A DNA stretch of 64,000 nt. It comes from Lysobacter alkalisoli. Its GTDB lineage: Bacteria; Pseudomonadota; Gammaproteobacteria; Xanthomonadales; Xanthomonadaceae. The translations under genes were made by a program, and so were the position numbers. The notes under the pieces are model-generated. The model searched no databases and was not told the origin of the DNA. It worked only from the letters and a program-made list of their open reading frames with translations. Each line of letters starts with the position of its first letter. The first letter of the stretch is position 1. Below are positions 8,859-17,817 of the stretch, piece after piece. The stretch covers positions 3,482,001 through 3,546,000 of the forward strand of contig NZ_CP041242.1 of NCBI RefSeq assembly GCF_006547045.1, read 5' to 3'.

Positions 8859-9830
8859 TTATGTCTCGGTCGGTCGGGTCTGGTGCAGGGTGTGACCGGC
8901 TACCAGGCCGGCACCAAGCCAGCCGAGCACGCCGGCGCCAACCACGATCACCGCCGCTTGCGTCAGCGAGAACCCTTGCAGCATGAAGTCGCTGCCGTAG
9001 CTGCGCGCCAGTTCCCCCAGCGCCGGTCGCAGCGCCCATTCGGCAGCGGTCAGCACCACCAGCGCCAATGTGCCGGCCAGCACACCGTAACAGGCCCCGA
9101 GGTAGAGGAACGGACGGCGGATGAAGCCATCGGTCGCACCGAGCTGCTGCAGCACGCTGATTTCCTCGCGCCGCTGCTGGATGTCCAGGCGCACGGTGTT
9201 GCCGACCACCAGCAGCGCGCCGATGCCGAGCAGGGCCGCCAGCACCATGGCCAGGCGGCTGCCGAAGCGCAACCAGCCGTCCAGGCGCTGTCGCCAGACC
9301 GCGTCGTGCTGGACGATGTCCGCTTCGGGCAGGGTCCTGAGCGAACCGGCCAACAGCAGCTCGTCGCCTCTCGGACCGACAACCAGCACGCTCGGCAGCG
9401 GGTTGTCGCCGACTGCGGCGATGGCCTCATCGAGGCCACTGGCAACACGCAGAGCTTCCAACCCCTGCTCCGGCGTACGCAACTCGACATCGGCAACATC
9501 GCCGCGCCCAGCGAGTTCATCGGCCAGTTCACGCGCGCGCGCCACCGTCACCTCCGGCTTCAGGAACACGCTGATCTCGCGCGCTTCCTGCACGTTGCCG
9601 GTGAAGCGTTCGATATTGCCCAGCGCCGCCCACAAACCCAGCGGCAGGGCCAGCGCGACCGCCATCACGCCGATGGTCAGCAACGCCGCCCACGGCCGTG
9701 CCAGCAACCGGCCGAAGCTCGCGACCAGGCTGAAGACATGATGGTCGAACCAGGCACCGACACGGGATACGCGTGCCCTTTCCCGATGCGTGGCACCCCG
9801 TTCCCCTACCCGCTCCCGGTTCGCGTTCAT
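8859..9830 (-). CDS. ftsX: Cell division ABC transporter permease FtsX
   Basis: The 323-residue protein has an N-terminal cytoplasmic arm, a first membrane span (WAALLTIGVMAVALALPLGLW), a periplasmic domain with NIERFTGNVQEAREISVFLKP, and three further membrane spans near the C-terminus with the conserved LQQLGATDGFIRRPFLYLG cytoplasmic loop. FtsX pairs with the ATPase FtsE at the divisome and controls periplasmic amidase activation through its extracytoplasmic loop. Its start overlaps the ftsE stop by 4 bp, showing translational coupling. Length is close to that of E. coli FtsX (352). Confidence 0.95.
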   Translation of the reverse strand: MNANRERVGERGATHRERARVSRVGAWFDHHVFSLVASFGRLLARPWAALLTIGVMAVALALPLGLWAALGNIERFTGNVQEAREISVFLKPEVTVARARELADELAGRGDVADVELRTPEQGLEALRVASGLDEAIAAVGDNPLPSVLVVGPRGDELLLAGSLRTLPEADIVQHDAVWRQRLDGWLRFGSRLAMVLAALLGIGALLVVGNTVRLDIQQRREEISVLQQLGATDGFIRRPFLYLGACYGVLAGTLALVVLTAAEWALRPALGELARSYGSDFMLQGFSLTQAAVIVVGAGVLGWLGAGLVAGHTLHQTRPTET

Positions 9831-10513
9831 TCGGCCAGATCCTCCGGCGAGATGTCATCGAGGAGGCGGCCATGGTCGAGCACCAGCACGCGTTTCTTCA
9901 TCCGCTTGACCAGGGCCAGGTCATGGCTGGCAATCATCACGCTGGTGCCGTGTTCGGGCAGCGACTCGAACAGGGTCATGATCTCGGCCGACAGGGTCGG
10001 ATCGAGATTGCCGGTCGGCTCGTCGGCGACCAGCAGCCGCGGTTCGGCGATGATCGCGCGGGCGATGCCAACGCGCTGCTGCTCACCTGCCGACAGTTGC
10101 GCCGGCAGCGCGTTGGCACGGTCACCAAGCCCCACCCGCTCGAGCAGACTGCGCACCCGCTTGCCGATACCGTCACGGCGTTCGCCGCGCAGCACCAGCG
10201 GCAGGCCGACGTTGTCGGCAACGCTGCGATCGGCCAGCAGACGATGATCCTGGAACACCACGCCGACCTCGCGCCGGTGCAGGGCGACGCGGCGGCCGCG
10301 CACCTTCATCAGATTCTGGTTGCCGAACAACACGGTGCCGCGACTGGGCCGCTCGGACAGGTGGATCAGCCTGAGCAGGGTGCTCTTGCCGGCGCCGGAA
10401 TGACCGGTGATGAACAACATCTCGCCGGCGCCCACCTCGAAACTGACTTCGCTGAGCGCGTCCTTGCCGCCGCTGTAGCGTTTGCTGACGTTGTCGAAGC
10501 GCAGGACGGACAT
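9827..10513 (-). CDS. ftsE: Cell division ATP-binding protein FtsE
   Basis: The 228-residue ABC ATPase shows the Walker [10 protein letters not shown], the signature LSAGEQQR, Walker [14 protein letters not shown] and the H-loop ASHD. The start [16 protein letters not shown] at 10513 matches the family N-terminus, and the short length with no extra domain is typical of FtsE. It energises the FtsEX complex at the septum. It is directly followed by ftsX with a 4-bp overlap. The 134 bp upstream hold a short hairpin that belongs to the 3' end of rhlB. Confidence 0.95.
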   Translation of the reverse strand: MSVLRFDNVSKRYSGGKDALSEVSFEVGAGEMLFITGHSGAGKSTLLRLIHLSERPSRGTVLFGNQNLMKVRGRRVALHRREVGVVFQDHRLLADRSVADNVGLPLVLRGERRDGIGKRVRSLLERVGLGDRANALPAQLSAGEQQRVGIARAIIAEPRLLVADEPTGNLDPTLSAEIMTLFESLPEHGTSVMIASHDLALVKRMKKRVLVLDHGRLLDDISPEDLAE

Positions 10514-10607
10514 GGGCCGAGGGTCGGGGGATTCAGGTGGAAGGCTACGACCTATTGCCGCTGCCGGCCAGCAGGGCTGCAATCAAACCGCGATGCAGAA
10601 CCCCCGT

Positions 10608-10629
10608 CATCCCGGCGAAAGCCGGGATG
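10608..10629. repeat. REP-like hairpin downstream of rhlB
   Basis: A perfect 9-bp inverted repeat CATCCCGGC/GCCGGGATG with a GAAA loop, flanked by GT and AACGG. This resembles the GTC-containing REP palindromes scattered in Xanthomonad genomes. It may stabilise or end the rhlB transcript; no T-run follows. Confidence 0.6.
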
Positions 10630-10647
10630 AACGGCGGCGGACCGCAC

Positions 10648-12402
10648 TCAATGCTGCGAACGCGGTGCGCGGGTGACCAGCGACTTCAGGCCACGGCCGA
10701 TGCGCGCGAACAGGCCGGGCTTGTCCCCATCGGCGGTCTTCGTCGACAGCTTGGCCGGGCGCACCTTGTTGGCCGGCACCTGGGTCGGACCGTTGCTGTT
10801 GCGCTCCGCGCTGGCCGGCACGGCGGCAGCGGCATCCGCGCCCTCGACCCGGCGACCACCGCGACGGCGGCGGCGCTTGCGCGGCTTGTGGGCCTCGCCT
10901 TCGGCAGCGGCATTCGCCGGCGCCACGTCGCCCGCCGCCGGCTTCGGCCCGCGTGGCGGACGTGCGGCCTGCCCTCCAGCAGCCTGCTCTCCAGCGGCGC
11001 GCGCTCCAGCGACCTGTTCTCCATCGGCACGCCGGCCTTCACCGCTCCCGCGGCGTGGACCGCGCTCGCCGCTGTGCGAACGTCCACCGCGCTCGCCACG
11101 TCCGCGGCCCTTGCCACCGCCACGGCGCTCCTCGTCGGCAGCGCGCTGCTCGCGCGCCTCGCGGAAGATCGCGCTGACGCTCTCGCTTTCCTCACCGGCC
11201 GGGGTCTCGCGCGGCGCACGCGGCACCGCGATCAGCAGGTCGGGGGTCACCGGTTCGACCGGGATCTTCTGCTCGATGTACGCCTCGATATCCGGCAGGC
11301 TCATCGCATAGCGCTCGCAGGCGAAGCTGACGGCGTCGCCCTCGGCGCCCAGGCGCGCGGTGCGGCCGATGCGGTGCACGTAATCCTCGGCATCGAACGG
11401 CAGGTCGTAGTTGTAGACGTGGCTGATGCCGTCGATGTGCAGGCCACGGGCGGCGACGTCGGTAGCCACCAGGATATCCAGCTGGCCTTTCTGGAACCGC
11501 CCCAGCAGGGACTCGCGTTTCTTCTGCGGCACGTCGCCGGACAGCACGCCGACGCGGTGGCCGGCCTTTTCCAGTGCGCGGGCGACGCGCTCGACGAACA
11601 CCTTGGTGTTGACGAACACCATCGTGCGCGCCGTCTCGCTGCGCGACAGCAGGCCCAGCAGCAGCGGGATCTTCTCCTCGTCGGCCGGGAAGTACATGCG
11701 CTGCCGGACCCGCGCGGCGGTGATGGTCTCGGTCTCGACCACCAGCTTTTCCGGCTCGTTCATGTGCTCGTAGGCCAGCTCCAGCACGCGGTGGCTGAGG
11801 GTGGCCGAGAACAGCAGGGTCTGGCGCTCGGTGCGGATCGGCATGCGCCGCAGCAGGAAGCGGATGTCCTTGATGAAGCCGAGGTCGAACATGCGGTCGG
11901 CCTCGTCCAGCACACAGGTCTCGCAGGCGTGCAGGCTGACCACCTTGTGCTGCTTGACGTAGTCGATCAGGCGGCCCGGGGTGGCGATGATGATGTCGGC
12001 GCCTTCCTGCAGGATCGAACGCTGCTTGTCGTAGTCGACACCGCCGTAGACCAGGGCGAACTTGAGCCCCAGGTCGCTGCCGAACTTGACCGCGTCCTTG
12101 TGGATCTGGATCGCCAGCTCGCGGGTCGGCGCCAGGATCAGCGCGCGCGGATCCTCGGGCTTGCGCTCGGCCAGGGCCGGGCGGGTCAGCAGGCGGTTCA
12201 TCACCGCGACCAGGAAGGCCAGGGTCTTGCCGGTGCCGGTCTGGGCCTGGCCGGCGACGTCGCGGCCGGCCAGGGCGATCGGCAGGGTCATGGCCTGGAT
12301 CGGGGTACAGCGGGTGAATCCGGCGCCTTCCAGCCCGGCCAGCAGGCTCGGGTGCAGGCCGAAGGACTCGAAGGTGACATCGGTCAGGGGTTTGTCGCTC
12401 AT
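10648..12402 (-). CDS. rhlB: ATP-dependent RNA helicase RhlB (DEAD-box)
   Basis: The 584-residue protein contains all DEAD-box helicase motifs: Q-motif with [59 protein letters not shown] and [10 protein letters not shown]. The start [16 protein letters not shown] matches RhlB. RhlB unwinds RNA for the degradosome (RNase E, PNPase). The last ~190 residues are basic, Arg/Gly-rich and low-complexity ([15 protein letters not shown]), a disordered RNA-binding tail longer than that of the E. coli protein (421 residues). It is divergent from the thioredoxin gene; this rhlB-trx-rho neighbourhood is typical of gamma-proteobacteria. Confidence 0.93.
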   Translation of the reverse strand: MSDKPLTDVTFESFGLHPSLLAGLEGAGFTRCTPIQAMTLPIALAGRDVAGQAQTGTGKTLAFLVAVMNRLLTRPALAERKPEDPRALILAPTRELAIQIHKDAVKFGSDLGLKFALVYGGVDYDKQRSILQEGADIIIATPGRLIDYVKQHKVVSLHACETCVLDEADRMFDLGFIKDIRFLLRRMPIRTERQTLLFSATLSHRVLELAYEHMNEPEKLVVETETITAARVRQRMYFPADEEKIPLLLGLLSRSETARTMVFVNTKVFVERVARALEKAGHRVGVLSGDVPQKKRESLLGRFQKGQLDILVATDVAARGLHIDGISHVYNYDLPFDAEDYVHRIGRTARLGAEGDAVSFACERYAMSLPDIEAYIEQKIPVEPVTPDLLIAVPRAPRETPAGEESESVSAIFREAREQRAADEERRGGGKGRGRGERGGRSHSGERGPRRGSGEGRRADGEQVAGARAAGEQAAGGQAARPPRGPKPAAGDVAPANAAAEGEAHKPRKRRRRRGGRRVEGADAAAAVPASAERNSNGPTQVPANKVRPAKLSTKTADGDKPGLFARIGRGLKSLVTRAPRSQH

Positions 12403-12639
12403 TCGGTTCAGGTTTCCACGCGCGGCGCACGTCTTGTCATCGTGTCATCGCGACTTGTCATGGGGCAGTGCTTGCGCGGCTGGCGCCGTCGCAGCAGACT
12501 GCCGGGGTCGGCCAGTGGATTCCTGACCGCAGCGTCGGCGGGCCTTGAAGCCGCCGTGAAACGCCCCAGTTTAACCCATGCCGGGCCGATGGCCCGCGGC
12601 GCCCCCATTCCGGCCAGCCCCGCACCACAGGAGAGCTTC

Positions 12640-12966
12640 GTGAGCGAGAAAATCATGCATGTCGGCGATGCCGATTTCGACAACGCCGTGCTGCAATCGT
12701 CCGAACCCGTGCTGGTCGACTTCTGGGCCGAATGGTGCGGCCCATGCAAGATGATCGCCCCGGCCTTGGACGAACTGGCCGAGACCTACGATGGCAAGGT
12801 CAAGATCGCCAAGGTCAACGTCGACCACAACCGCGCCACCGCGATGAAGTACCACGTCCGCTCGATCCCGATGTTGCTGCTGTTCAAGGACGGCCAGGTC
12901 CACGACACCCAGATCGGCGCCGTTGGCAAGGCCCAACTGGCGCAGATGATCGACAAGGCGCTCTGA
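12640..12966 (+). CDS. trxA: Thioredoxin
   Basis: The 108-residue protein has the redox motif WCGPCKM, the cis-Pro segment [10 protein letters not shown] and normal thioredoxin length. It reduces protein disulfides in the cytoplasm using thioredoxin reductase. A GTG start at 12640 is supported by AGGAGAG eight bases upstream. It lies divergent to rhlB and upstream of rho, the conserved rhlB-trxA-rho order. Confidence 0.95.
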   Translation: MSEKIMHVGDADFDNAVLQSSEPVLVDFWAEWCGPCKMIAPALDELAETYDGKVKIAKVNVDHNRATAMKYHVRSIPMLLLFKDGQVHDTQIGAVGKAQLAQMIDKAL

Positions 12967-13042
12967 GCACCTGTTCATCATCGCAACCTGCCCGGCCGCA
13001 GCGCGGTCGGGGCAGGCGCCCCCTGGCAAAGGTGAACGAATC

Positions 13043-13080
13043 AAGGCCCGCTCCGCCCATACCCTTGCGCAGCGGGCCTT
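13043..13080 (+). other. Hairpin in trxA-rho intergenic region
   Basis: A 10-bp inverted repeat AAGGCCCGCT/AGCGGGCCTT with an 18-nt loop, without a T-run. It could be a weak 3' structure for trxA or part of the rho leader, where rho is known to be autoregulated in other bacteria. Function is a guess. Confidence 0.3.
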
Positions 13081-13221
13081 GGCGGTGCTAGTTTCAACCT
13101 ACCCGGCGCTCCCGGACATCCGTCCGAGCCGCCGCACCCTTCTGGAAAACACCAGACCATCACGTCCATGACGCTCCGCTCGCACACTGCGAGCGCTCGC
13201 CGCTTAGCGAGGAAATGACGC

Positions 13222-14961
13222 TTGTCCGATAACACCCCCGACGCCGGCGAAACCGCCGAAAAGCGCGTGCGCAAGCCGCGTGCCACCAAGGCCGCCGCCA
13301 GCAAATCCACCGCCACGACCAAGGCCGAGGCCAGCCAGGCCGAGTCGCCGAAGGCCGACGCGCCGAAGCCTGAAGCTCCGAAGCCCGACGCTCCGAAACC
13401 GGAAACTCCCAGGCCTGAAGCGCCTGCGGGCGAGCCGACAAGGGCGGCGAAAACCGATGCGCCCGCGGTCGGCGATGCCGCACCGGCGGCTGCCGGTGGC
13501 GCGCCAGCCGGCGCACAGGCAGGCAGCGGCAGCGAAGCCTTCCAGCGCGATGGCCGCAACAACAACCGTCGCGAACGCTTCCGCAACCGCCGCGACCGTG
13601 ATCGCAACCGCGGCCGCGGCCGTGACGGCCTGCCGGATGACGGCGGCCAGGAAGATTTCGTGCCGCGTCCGCACCCGCAGGTGCCCGAAGGCTTCCCGCA
13701 GTACTCGCTGGGCGACCTGAAGCGGATGCCGGCACCGAAGCTGCTGGAGATCGCCGAGCAGTTGCAGATCCACGAGGGCGTCGCCCGCGCCCGCAAGCAG
13801 GATGTGATCTTCGCCCTGCTCAAGGTCCTGACCCGCCACGGCGAAGGCGTCGCCGCCGACGGCGTGCTGGAAATCCTGCCCGACGGCTATGGCTTCCTGC
13901 GCAGCGCCGAGGCCAGCTACCTGGCCGGCCCCGACGACGTCTACATCAGCCCCAGCCAGATCCGCCGCTTCAACCTGCGCACCGGCGACCACCTGTCCGG
14001 CCGCATCCGCTGGCCGAAGGACGGCGAGCGCTACTTCGCCCTGTCGGTGGTCGACACCATCAACGGCGAGCCGCTGGAAGCGTCGAAGAACAAGACCCTG
14101 TTCGAGAACCTGACCCCGCTGTTCCCGCGCCGCAAGTTCACCCTCGAGCGCGGCGATGGCAGCACCGAGGACATCACCGGCCGCATCCTCGACCTGATGG
14201 CGCCACAGGGCAAGGGCCAGCGCGCGCTGATCGTCAGCCCGCCCAAGGCCGGCAAGACCATGCTGATGCAGCAGGTCGCCACCGCCATCACCAGCAACCA
14301 CCCGGACGTGCACATGATCGTCCTCCTCGTCGACGAGCGTCCCGAGGAAGTGACCGAAATGCAGCGCACCGTGCGCGGTGAAGTCGTCAGCTCGACCTTC
14401 GATGAACCCGCCGGCCGCCACGTGCAGGTCGCCGAGATGGTGATCGAGCGCGCCAAGCGCCTGGTCGAGCACAAGAAGGACGTGGTCATCCTGCTCGACT
14501 CGATCACCCGCCTCGCCCGTGCCTACAACAACGTGGTGCCGAGCTCGGGCAAGGTGCTGACCGGCGGTGTCGACGCCAACGCCCTGCACCGGCCGAAGCG
14601 CTTCTTCGGCGCCGCCCGCAACGTGGAAGAAGGTGGCTCGCTGACCATCATCGCCACCGCGCTGATCGACACCGGCAGCAAGATGGACGAGGTGATCTAC
14701 GAGGAGTTCAAGGGCACCGGCAACTCCGAGGTGCACCTGGACCGCCGCATCGCCGAGAAGCGCGTCTATCCCGCGATCAACATCAACCGCTCCGGCACCC
14801 GCCGCGAGGACCTGCTGATCGAGCCGGAGTTGCTGCAGAAGATCTGGATCCTGCGCAAGCTGCTGCACGGCATGGACGAAATCGGCGCGATGGAGTTCCT
14901 GCTCGACAAGATGAAGACCACCAAGAGCAACGACGAGTTCTTCAGTTCGATGAAGCGCTGA
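13222..14961 (+). CDS. rho: Transcription termination factor Rho
   Basis: The 579-residue protein is Rho with a ~160-residue N-terminal extension. The extension has Pro/Ala/Lys repeats ([14 protein letters not shown]) and an Arg/Asn-rich patch ([19 protein letters not shown]). The standard core follows: [21 protein letters not shown] helix bundle, cold-shock RNA-binding domain ([14 protein letters not shown]), P-loop [11 protein letters not shown], Walker [18 protein letters not shown]-loop and R-loop ([26 protein letters not shown]). The hexamer is an RNA/ATP-driven translocase ending transcription. Start is a TTG at 13222 (MSDNTPDAG) behind a GAGGAAA sequence; an ATG at 13215 is out of frame. 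A strong terminator follows. Confidence 0.95.
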   Translation: MSDNTPDAGETAEKRVRKPRATKAAASKSTATTKAEASQAESPKADAPKPEAPKPDAPKPETPRPEAPAGEPTRAAKTDAPAVGDAAPAAAGGAPAGAQAGSGSEAFQRDGRNNNRRERFRNRRDRDRNRGRGRDGLPDDGGQEDFVPRPHPQVPEGFPQYSLGDLKRMPAPKLLEIAEQLQIHEGVARARKQDVIFALLKVLTRHGEGVAADGVLEILPDGYGFLRSAEASYLAGPDDVYISPSQIRRFNLRTGDHLSGRIRWPKDGERYFALSVVDTINGEPLEASKNKTLFENLTPLFPRRKFTLERGDGSTEDITGRILDLMAPQGKGQRALIVSPPKAGKTMLMQQVATAITSNHPDVHMIVLLVDERPEEVTEMQRTVRGEVVSSTFDEPAGRHVQVAEMVIERAKRLVEHKKDVVILLDSITRLARAYNNVVPSSGKVLTGGVDANALHRPKRFFGAARNVEEGGSLTIIATALIDTGSKMDEVIYEEFKGTGNSEVHLDRRIAEKRVYPAININRSGTRREDLLIEPELLQKIWILRKLLHGMDEIGAMEFLLDKMKTTKSNDEFFSSMKR

Positions 14962-14979
14962 GGCGCGCGTCGGACCCAA

Positions 14980-15010
14980 ACAAAACGCCCCGCATCGCGG
15001 GGCGTTTTGT
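14980..15010. terminator. Bidirectional intrinsic terminator after rho
   Basis: A 14-bp perfect inverted repeat ACAAAACGCCCCGC with a 3-nt loop, followed by TTTTG on the plus strand and by A-rich sequence that reads as T-rich on the minus strand. It sits 19 bp after the rho stop and 12 bp before the stop of the convergent TonB-like gene, so it can serve both. Confidence 0.85.
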
Positions 15011-15021
15011 TTTGTCTGCGA

Positions 15022-15873
15022 TCAGCTCTCGGGTGAAGCCAATGGCGTAAGCAACTCCGGGCCTCGCTTACCGATCCCGTAGACGCCGCCGGCGACGAGG
15101 GTCTCGGGCGGGTCCAGGTGCTCAACACCTTCCCACGGCGCTTCAGCACGAGGTCCAGGGACATAGGAATACCACTCGCCGTACTTCGGGACCCGATGGC
15201 CCGGTGCAACGTAGTCGACCGGTACCCGCACCACCCAATAGGGCGAATCGTCCGGCTTCACCGGTGGGTTGAACTGCCAGCGACGCGCGGCGCCAATCGC
15301 GTTCTGCGCGAGCGTGTCGCGGAAACGCTGCAACTGACGCTCGTTGGCCACCACCCTCAGATTGACTTGCTCGGGCGCCACATCCAGCACTTCGCCATCA
15401 CGTGCAACCTTGATGAGCAGGTAGACGGTGCCACCAACGCCTGCCTGAGCCATGTCCACGGGATATCGGGGCGGCGAAAGCCGCTTTGATGTGGGCATGT
15501 CATCATCGTCATGCGAACCGAAACCGGCCTTGGCAATACTGATGCGATAGCTGTCCTCGTCCATCTTGCTGGCATGGATGAGAATACTGGTGCGTGCGCG
15601 CACCTTCACAGGACTGCCATCGATCTCGACCGGCTTGAATGCCCACGCCGGAACCGACCTGTCCAGCAGCTCCACTACCTCGGGTGGAAGCTTGTCAAAT
15701 TCGTCCAGCCGATACGCCAGCACCTGCCCTTCCCTGTCGATATCGATCTCGCCGGTGACCAGCATGCTGGCCTCGATCCGGTCGCGGACCGATTTGGGTC
15801 CCGGCGGGGCTGCCACGGCCAAGCCGACCACCAACGCCAGTACCGCCACCATGAAAGCCGATACACGCATCAT
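15022..15873 (-). CDS. TonB C-terminal domain-containing periplasmic protein
   Basis: About 283 residues with a signal peptide (MMRVSAFMVAVLALVVGLAVAA). The C-terminal half contains a TonB-type domain: PPRYPVDMAQAGVGGTVYLLIKV and AARRWQFNPPV. The N-terminal half is similar in pattern, with GEIDIDREGQVLAYRLDEF and AWAFKPVEIDG, so a second degenerate copy is possible. There is no transmembrane anchor other than the signal peptide and no Pro-rich spacer, so it is not a classical energy transducer. GGAGG lies eight bases before the ATG at 15873. It converges on rho and is divergent from the antiporter gene. Function unknown beyond the domain. Confidence 0.75.
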   Translation of the reverse strand: MMRVSAFMVAVLALVVGLAVAAPPGPKSVRDRIEASMLVTGEIDIDREGQVLAYRLDEFDKLPPEVVELLDRSVPAWAFKPVEIDGSPVKVRARTSILIHASKMDEDSYRISIAKAGFGSHDDDDMPTSKRLSPPRYPVDMAQAGVGGTVYLLIKVARDGEVLDVAPEQVNLRVVANERQLQRFRDTLAQNAIGAARRWQFNPPVKPDDSPYWVVRVPVDYVAPGHRVPKYGEWYSYVPGPRAEAPWEGVEHLDPPETLVAGGVYGIGKRGPELLTPLASPES

Positions 15874-15992
15874 TCCAAATCCTCCATGCTTGGTTGCATC
15901 CGCGCCGCCCCGGGGCGTGGTCGGCTGTGACAATATCAGCCCGGCACGCGGTCCGCCATGCCGCGCCATTCCCGCAACAACCCGGTAACGAC

Positions 15993-17807
15993 ATGCACGG
16001 CCAAGGTCTCGAACTCGCGCTGGTTTTCCTGCTCGCCGCGGTGATCGCGGTGCCGGTGTTCCGGCGCTTCGGGCTGGGGGCGGTGCTCGGCTATCTGGTC
16101 GCGGGCGTGGTGCTGGGGCCGTCGGGTCTCAGGGTGATCGCCGATGCAGAACCGGTGCTGACCGCATCGGAGATCGGCGTGGTGATGATGCTGTTCGTGA
16201 TCGGCCTGGAGCTGTCGTTGCCGCGGCTGAAGGTGATGCGGCGGCCGGTGTTCGGGATCGGTGGGCTGCAGGTGCTGTTGTGCGGGGTGGCGCTGGCCGG
16301 GCTGTCGATGCTCGGCGGGCTGGGCACGAAGGCGGCGATCGTGGTCGGCTTCGGCCTGGCGTTGTCGTCGACCGCGGTCGGCCTGCAGTTGCTGGCCGAA
16401 CGCAAGACCCTGACCGCGCCGCACGGGCGGCTGGGTTTCGCGATCCTGCTGTTCCAGGACCTGGCCGCGATCCCGCTGCTGGCGGCGATACCGCTGCTCG
16501 GCGTCGCCGGCGACGAGGCCGGGCCGGGCTGGACCGGGGTGGTGCAGGCGCTGGCCGCGATCGCGATCCTGGTGCTCGGCGGCCGGCTGCTGCTGCGGCA
16601 CGTGTTCCGCATCGTCGCCCGTTCGCAGATGCCGGAGGTGTTCACCGGCGCGGCGCTGCTGACCGTGCTCGGTTCGGCGTGGCTGATGCAGCACGCCGGG
16701 CTGTCGGCGGGCCTGGGCGCATTCATCGCCGGCGTGCTGCTCGCCGATTCGGAGTTCCGCCACGAGCTGGAATCGCAGATCGAGCCGTTCAAGGGGCTGC
16801 TGCTGGGCCTGTTCTTCATGGCCGTGGGCATGAGCATCGACCTGGGCCGGGTGCTGTCCGAGCCGGGTCTCATCCTCGCCCTGGTCGCGACGCTGATGTT
16901 GCTCAAGTTCGCGCTGATCTACCTGCTCGGAGCAATCCCGGGCGGGCTGGACAAGAAGGAAGCGCTGCGCCTGGGCGCGGTGCTGGCGCTGGGCGGCGAG
17001 TTCGCGTTCGTGGTGTTCGCCGAAGCGGTACGCGCGGGCCTGCTCGACCTGGCCATGCGCGACCGCCTGGTCGCCACGGTCGGCGTGTCGATGGCATTGA
17101 CCCCGCTGCTGGTGATCGCGGTGTCGCGCAAGCTGTCACGCAAGCCGGTGCCGGCGGCCGAGCGCGAGCCCGACCCGATGCCCGACGATGGACGCCCGCA
17201 GGTGCTGATCGCCGGCTTCGGCCGCTTCGGCCAGATCGTGGCCCGTGTGCTGGCGATGCACCGCACGCCATTCATCGTGATCGAGCACGATGTCGAGCAG
17301 CTGGAATTCTCGCGCCGCTTCGACAACACCATTTATTACGGCGACCCGGGCAAGCCCGACCTGCTGCGCGCGGCCGGTGCCGAGCACGTGCGCGTGTTCG
17401 TGGTCGCGATCGACGACCCGGGCGAAAGCCTGCGCGTGGCGCGCTCGATCCGCCACCTGTACCCGCAAGCCAGGGTGCTGGTGCAGGCGCGCGACCGCCG
17501 CGTGTCGTGGGAACTGATGGACATCGGCGTCGAACCGGTGCGCGAGCTGTTGCATTCCAGCCTGCACACCGGCGCCCAGGTGCTGATGGCGCTGGGCGTG
17601 CCGGAAGCCGCCGCGCGCCAGACCGCAGCCCGTTTCGCCGAGCACGACGAACGCCTGTTGCACGCCCAGCAACCGATCCGCCACGACGAGGACGCGCTGC
17701 GCCAGACCGTCAAGGATGCGCGCCGCGAGCTGGAGGAACTGCTCGACGCCGATGCTGGCCAAGGGGTGCTGGGCACGGCTTCAGGCCCGGGTGCAGGCGA
17801 CCGGTAG
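15993..17807 (+). CDS. CPA2-family K+/H+ antiporter with RCK domain (KefB/KefC-like)
   Basis: The 604-residue protein has about 12 hydrophobic segments forming a Na+/H+-exchanger fold over residues 1-385, with FQDLAAIPLL typical of the CPA2 family, then a cytoplasmic TrkA-N/RCK Rossmann domain starting VLIAGFGRFGQIVARVLA. KefB/KefC proteins exchange potassium for protons and are gated by glutathione adducts; the N-terminal SxxT/HALES-type regulatory loop was not checked, so B versus C cannot be decided. Start at 15993 (MHGQGLELALVF) matches the family; the upstream in-frame codons overlap the divergent promoter region. Confidence 0.88.
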   Translation: MHGQGLELALVFLLAAVIAVPVFRRFGLGAVLGYLVAGVVLGPSGLRVIADAEPVLTASEIGVVMMLFVIGLELSLPRLKVMRRPVFGIGGLQVLLCGVALAGLSMLGGLGTKAAIVVGFGLALSSTAVGLQLLAERKTLTAPHGRLGFAILLFQDLAAIPLLAAIPLLGVAGDEAGPGWTGVVQALAAIAILVLGGRLLLRHVFRIVARSQMPEVFTGAALLTVLGSAWLMQHAGLSAGLGAFIAGVLLADSEFRHELESQIEPFKGLLLGLFFMAVGMSIDLGRVLSEPGLILALVATLMLLKFALIYLLGAIPGGLDKKEALRLGAVLALGGEFAFVVFAEAVRAGLLDLAMRDRLVATVGVSMALTPLLVIAVSRKLSRKPVPAAEREPDPMPDDGRPQVLIAGFGRFGQIVARVLAMHRTPFIVIEHDVEQLEFSRRFDNTIYYGDPGKPDLLRAAGAEHVRVFVVAIDDPGESLRVARSIRHLYPQARVLVQARDRRVSWELMDIGVEPVRELLHSSLHTGAQVLMALGVPEAAARQTAARFAEHDERLLHAQQPIRHDEDALRQTVKDARRELEELLDADAGQGVLGTASGPGAGDR

Positions 17808-17817
17808 GAACCCGACG

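Noticed and set aside
10514-10647. Intrinsic terminator between rhlB and ftsE
   Set aside because: The hairpin has no T-run and looks like a REP element, so it is listed as a repeat.
15894-15992. Longer start of the antiporter gene
   Set aside because: The 33 extra residues are not family-like and cover the divergent promoter region; ATG 15993 is preferred.
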